Of a stretch of DNA of 17,492 nt, positions 16,607-17,492 are shown one piece after another. A program made the position numbers and the translations under genes. Position 1 is the stretch's first letter, and each line of letters begins with the position of its first letter. The stretch lies in NCBI GenBank assembly GCA_029058705.1, contig JAIDXA010000077.1, positions 1 through 17,492 of the forward strand, in the 5' to 3' direction. Under the pieces are notes generated by a model. The model worked only from the letters and a program-made list of their open reading frames with translations, made no database searches and was not told where the DNA came from. This DNA comes from Paramuribaculum sp. GTDB taxonomy: Bacteria > Bacteroidota > Bacteroidia > Bacteroidales > Muribaculaceae.

Positions 16607-16639
16607 TTTGGCAATAATAAAGATTTTCCACTATCTTTG
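16607..16639 (+). promoter_or_regulatory. Bacteroidetes-type promoter of nrdD
   Basis: Plus-strand TTTG (16607-16610), a 21-base spacer, then TATCTTTG (16632-16639) match the consensus. The expected start is near 16645, leaving a leader of about 55 bases. Confidence 0.72.
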
Positions 16640-16646
16640 CAACGCA

Positions 16647-16664
16647 GAAACGACATGACGTTTC
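16647..16664 (+). promoter_or_regulatory. Palindrome at the predicted nrdD transcription start
   Basis: GAAACG-ACATGA-CGTTTC is a perfect 6-bp inverted repeat that starts at or within two bases of the predicted transcription start. It could be a repressor site or a 5' mRNA hairpin. An overlapping alternative pairing exists (GACAT at 16652-16656 with ATGTC at 16670-16674). I do not recognise it as a known regulator site. Confidence 0.35.
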
Positions 16665-16699
16665 GCTTTATGTCACTAACATCCTTTCCACCACTCAAA

Positions 16700-17492
16700 A
16701 TGATTCAGACAGTTATCAAACGCGATGGCCGCATCGTCGGTTACAACGAGGAGAAAATCAAAGCCGCAATCAGAAAAGCGATGCTTCAGACCGAAATGGG
16801 CGAAGACGAATCCCTTCTCCAGAAGATTGCAGACCGTATAGGCTGCTCAGGCAACGACCGAATGACCGTCGAAGAAATTCAGGATCGCGTAGAGCTTGAA
16901 CTGATGAACAGCCCGAGAAAGGAGGTCGCAAAAAGATACATAGCCTATCGCGATCAGAGAAGCATAGCCCGCAGGGCTAAAACCCGCGAAATGTTCTTGG
17001 AAATAATAGAGGCAAAAAGCAATGACATCACACGAGAGAACGCAAACATGAATACCGATTCTCCCGCGGGAATGATGATGAAGTTTGCAAGCGAAACAAC
17101 CAAGCCGTTTGTTGACGACTACCTGCTCTCTCCGGAAGCCAGAGACGCTGTGCGCTCAGGCTACCTCCACATCCACGACAAAGACTACTATCCGACAAAG
17201 AGCCTTACATGCGTACAACACCCCCTCGACCGCATCCTCAATTATGGATTTCAGGCCGGCCACAGCGAATCAAGACCGGCAAAGCGCATTGAAACCGCCA
17301 GTGTCATCAGCTGTATCTCTCTTGAAACCGCACAAAACGAAATGCATGGAGGTCAGGCGATCCCCGCATTCGACTTCTATCTCGCGCCTTTTGTCAGATC
17401 ATCCTTCGAAGAAGAACTCAAAAAGCTCGCGGCACTGACCGGCGATGATCTGAAAGAACTCAAAACGAGAGATGTCAAAGATTATATAAGCA
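16700..17492 (+). CDS. nrdD: Class III anaerobic ribonucleoside-triphosphate reductase, 5' part
   Basis: An open frame of 264 codons from ATG at 16700 to the window end, with no stop. It encodes the N-terminal third or so of NrdD, the oxygen-sensitive glycyl-radical enzyme that reduces ribonucleotides to deoxyribonucleotides. Residues 1 to about 90 form an ATP-cone regulatory domain (VIKRDGRIVGYNEEKIKAAI, then VEEIQDRVE and KRYIAYRDQR). The catalytic domain starts with GYLHIHDKDYY and SLTCVQHPLDRIL, and the last part has ETASVISCISLETAQNEMHGG, with IPAFDFYLAP after it. The glycyl-radical site and the partner activase gene nrdG would lie beyond the window. It is the only plus-strand gene here and has its own promoter. 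Presence of nrdD fits an anaerobe. Confidence 0.95.
   Translation, partial: MIQTVIKRDGRIVGYNEEKIKAAIRKAMLQTEMGEDESLLQKIADRIGCSGNDRMTVEEIQDRVELELMNSPRKEVAKRYIAYRDQRSIARRAKTREMFLEIIEAKSNDITRENANMNTDSPAGMMMKFASETTKPFVDDYLLSPEARDAVRSGYLHIHDKDYYPTKSLTCVQHPLDRILNYGFQAGHSESRPAKRIETASVISCISLETAQNEMHGGQAIPAFDFYLAPFVRSSFEEELKKLAALTGDDLKELKTRDVKDYIS

Larger units (their letters stand above)
16266..16699. other. 434-bp divergent intergenic region between menD and nrdD
   Basis: It holds the menD promoter (16290-16321, minus strand) and the nrdD promoter (16607-16639, plus strand). The middle part, about 16360-16500, is C- and A-rich and G-poor on the plus strand, unlike its neighbours. There is an imperfect 7-bp hairpin at 16333-16356 with a 10-base loop, a TTGCAA-TTTT-TTGCAA inverted repeat at 16538-16553, and a palindrome at 16647-16664. 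I see no convincing gene. The longest minus-strand reading frame (87 codons, 16435-16698) runs through the nrdD promoter and resembles nothing I know. Confidence 0.7.

Noticed and set aside
16435..16698. An 87-codon minus-strand reading frame between menD and nrdD
   Set aside because: It runs across the nrdD promoter and leader, has no recognisable domain and no promoter or ribosome binding site that I can see.

Overview
The window is an ordinary chromosomal stretch of a Bacteroidales bacterium, perhaps of the Muribaculaceae (family-level guess from protein style only). The evidence is fourfold: Bacteroidetes-type promoters (TTTG, about 20 bases, then TAnnTTTG) stand before most transcription units; Shine-Dalgarno sequences are mostly weak; the gene orders nusB-yajC-ybbR-coaE and menD-menB-menC-menE occur; and the cell makes lipid A (lpxK), menaquinone and a class III anaerobic ribonucleotide reductase. 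That fits a Gram-negative anaerobe. I count 15 complete protein genes on the minus strand and one partial gene on the plus strand.

Right to left, in the direction of most transcription: (a) 16700-17492 holds the 5' part of nrdD on the plus strand, divergent from menD across a 434-bp intergenic region with a promoter for each side. (b) 11609-16265 is the menaquinone cluster menD, menB, menC, menE. menB has its own promoter; menB/menC overlap by 4 bp and menC/menE by 10 bp. menF is not next to menD. (c) 4474-11427 is sppA, lpxK, a purine nucleoside phosphorylase, thiL, a CapA-like metallophosphatase and a secreted Ntn-type hydrolase. They are closely spaced behind one clear promoter, so they are probably co-transcribed. 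(d) 183-4388 is nusB, yajC, a YbbR-like membrane protein, coaE and a HAD phosphatase, with promoters before nusB and yajC. It ends in a strong bidirectional terminator at 121-151. (e) Positions 1 to about 117, minus strand, look like the 5' end of a class C group II intron inserted just after that terminator.

I found no previously undescribed multi-gene system, CRISPR array, tRNA, rRNA or complete insertion sequence. The points most worth checking are the intron end at the left edge, an internal duplication in an oversized NusB, an Asn-to-Asp change at the base-recognition position of the purine nucleoside phosphorylase, a very short MenE whose start is fixed by an upstream stop, and a palindrome at the predicted nrdD transcription start.
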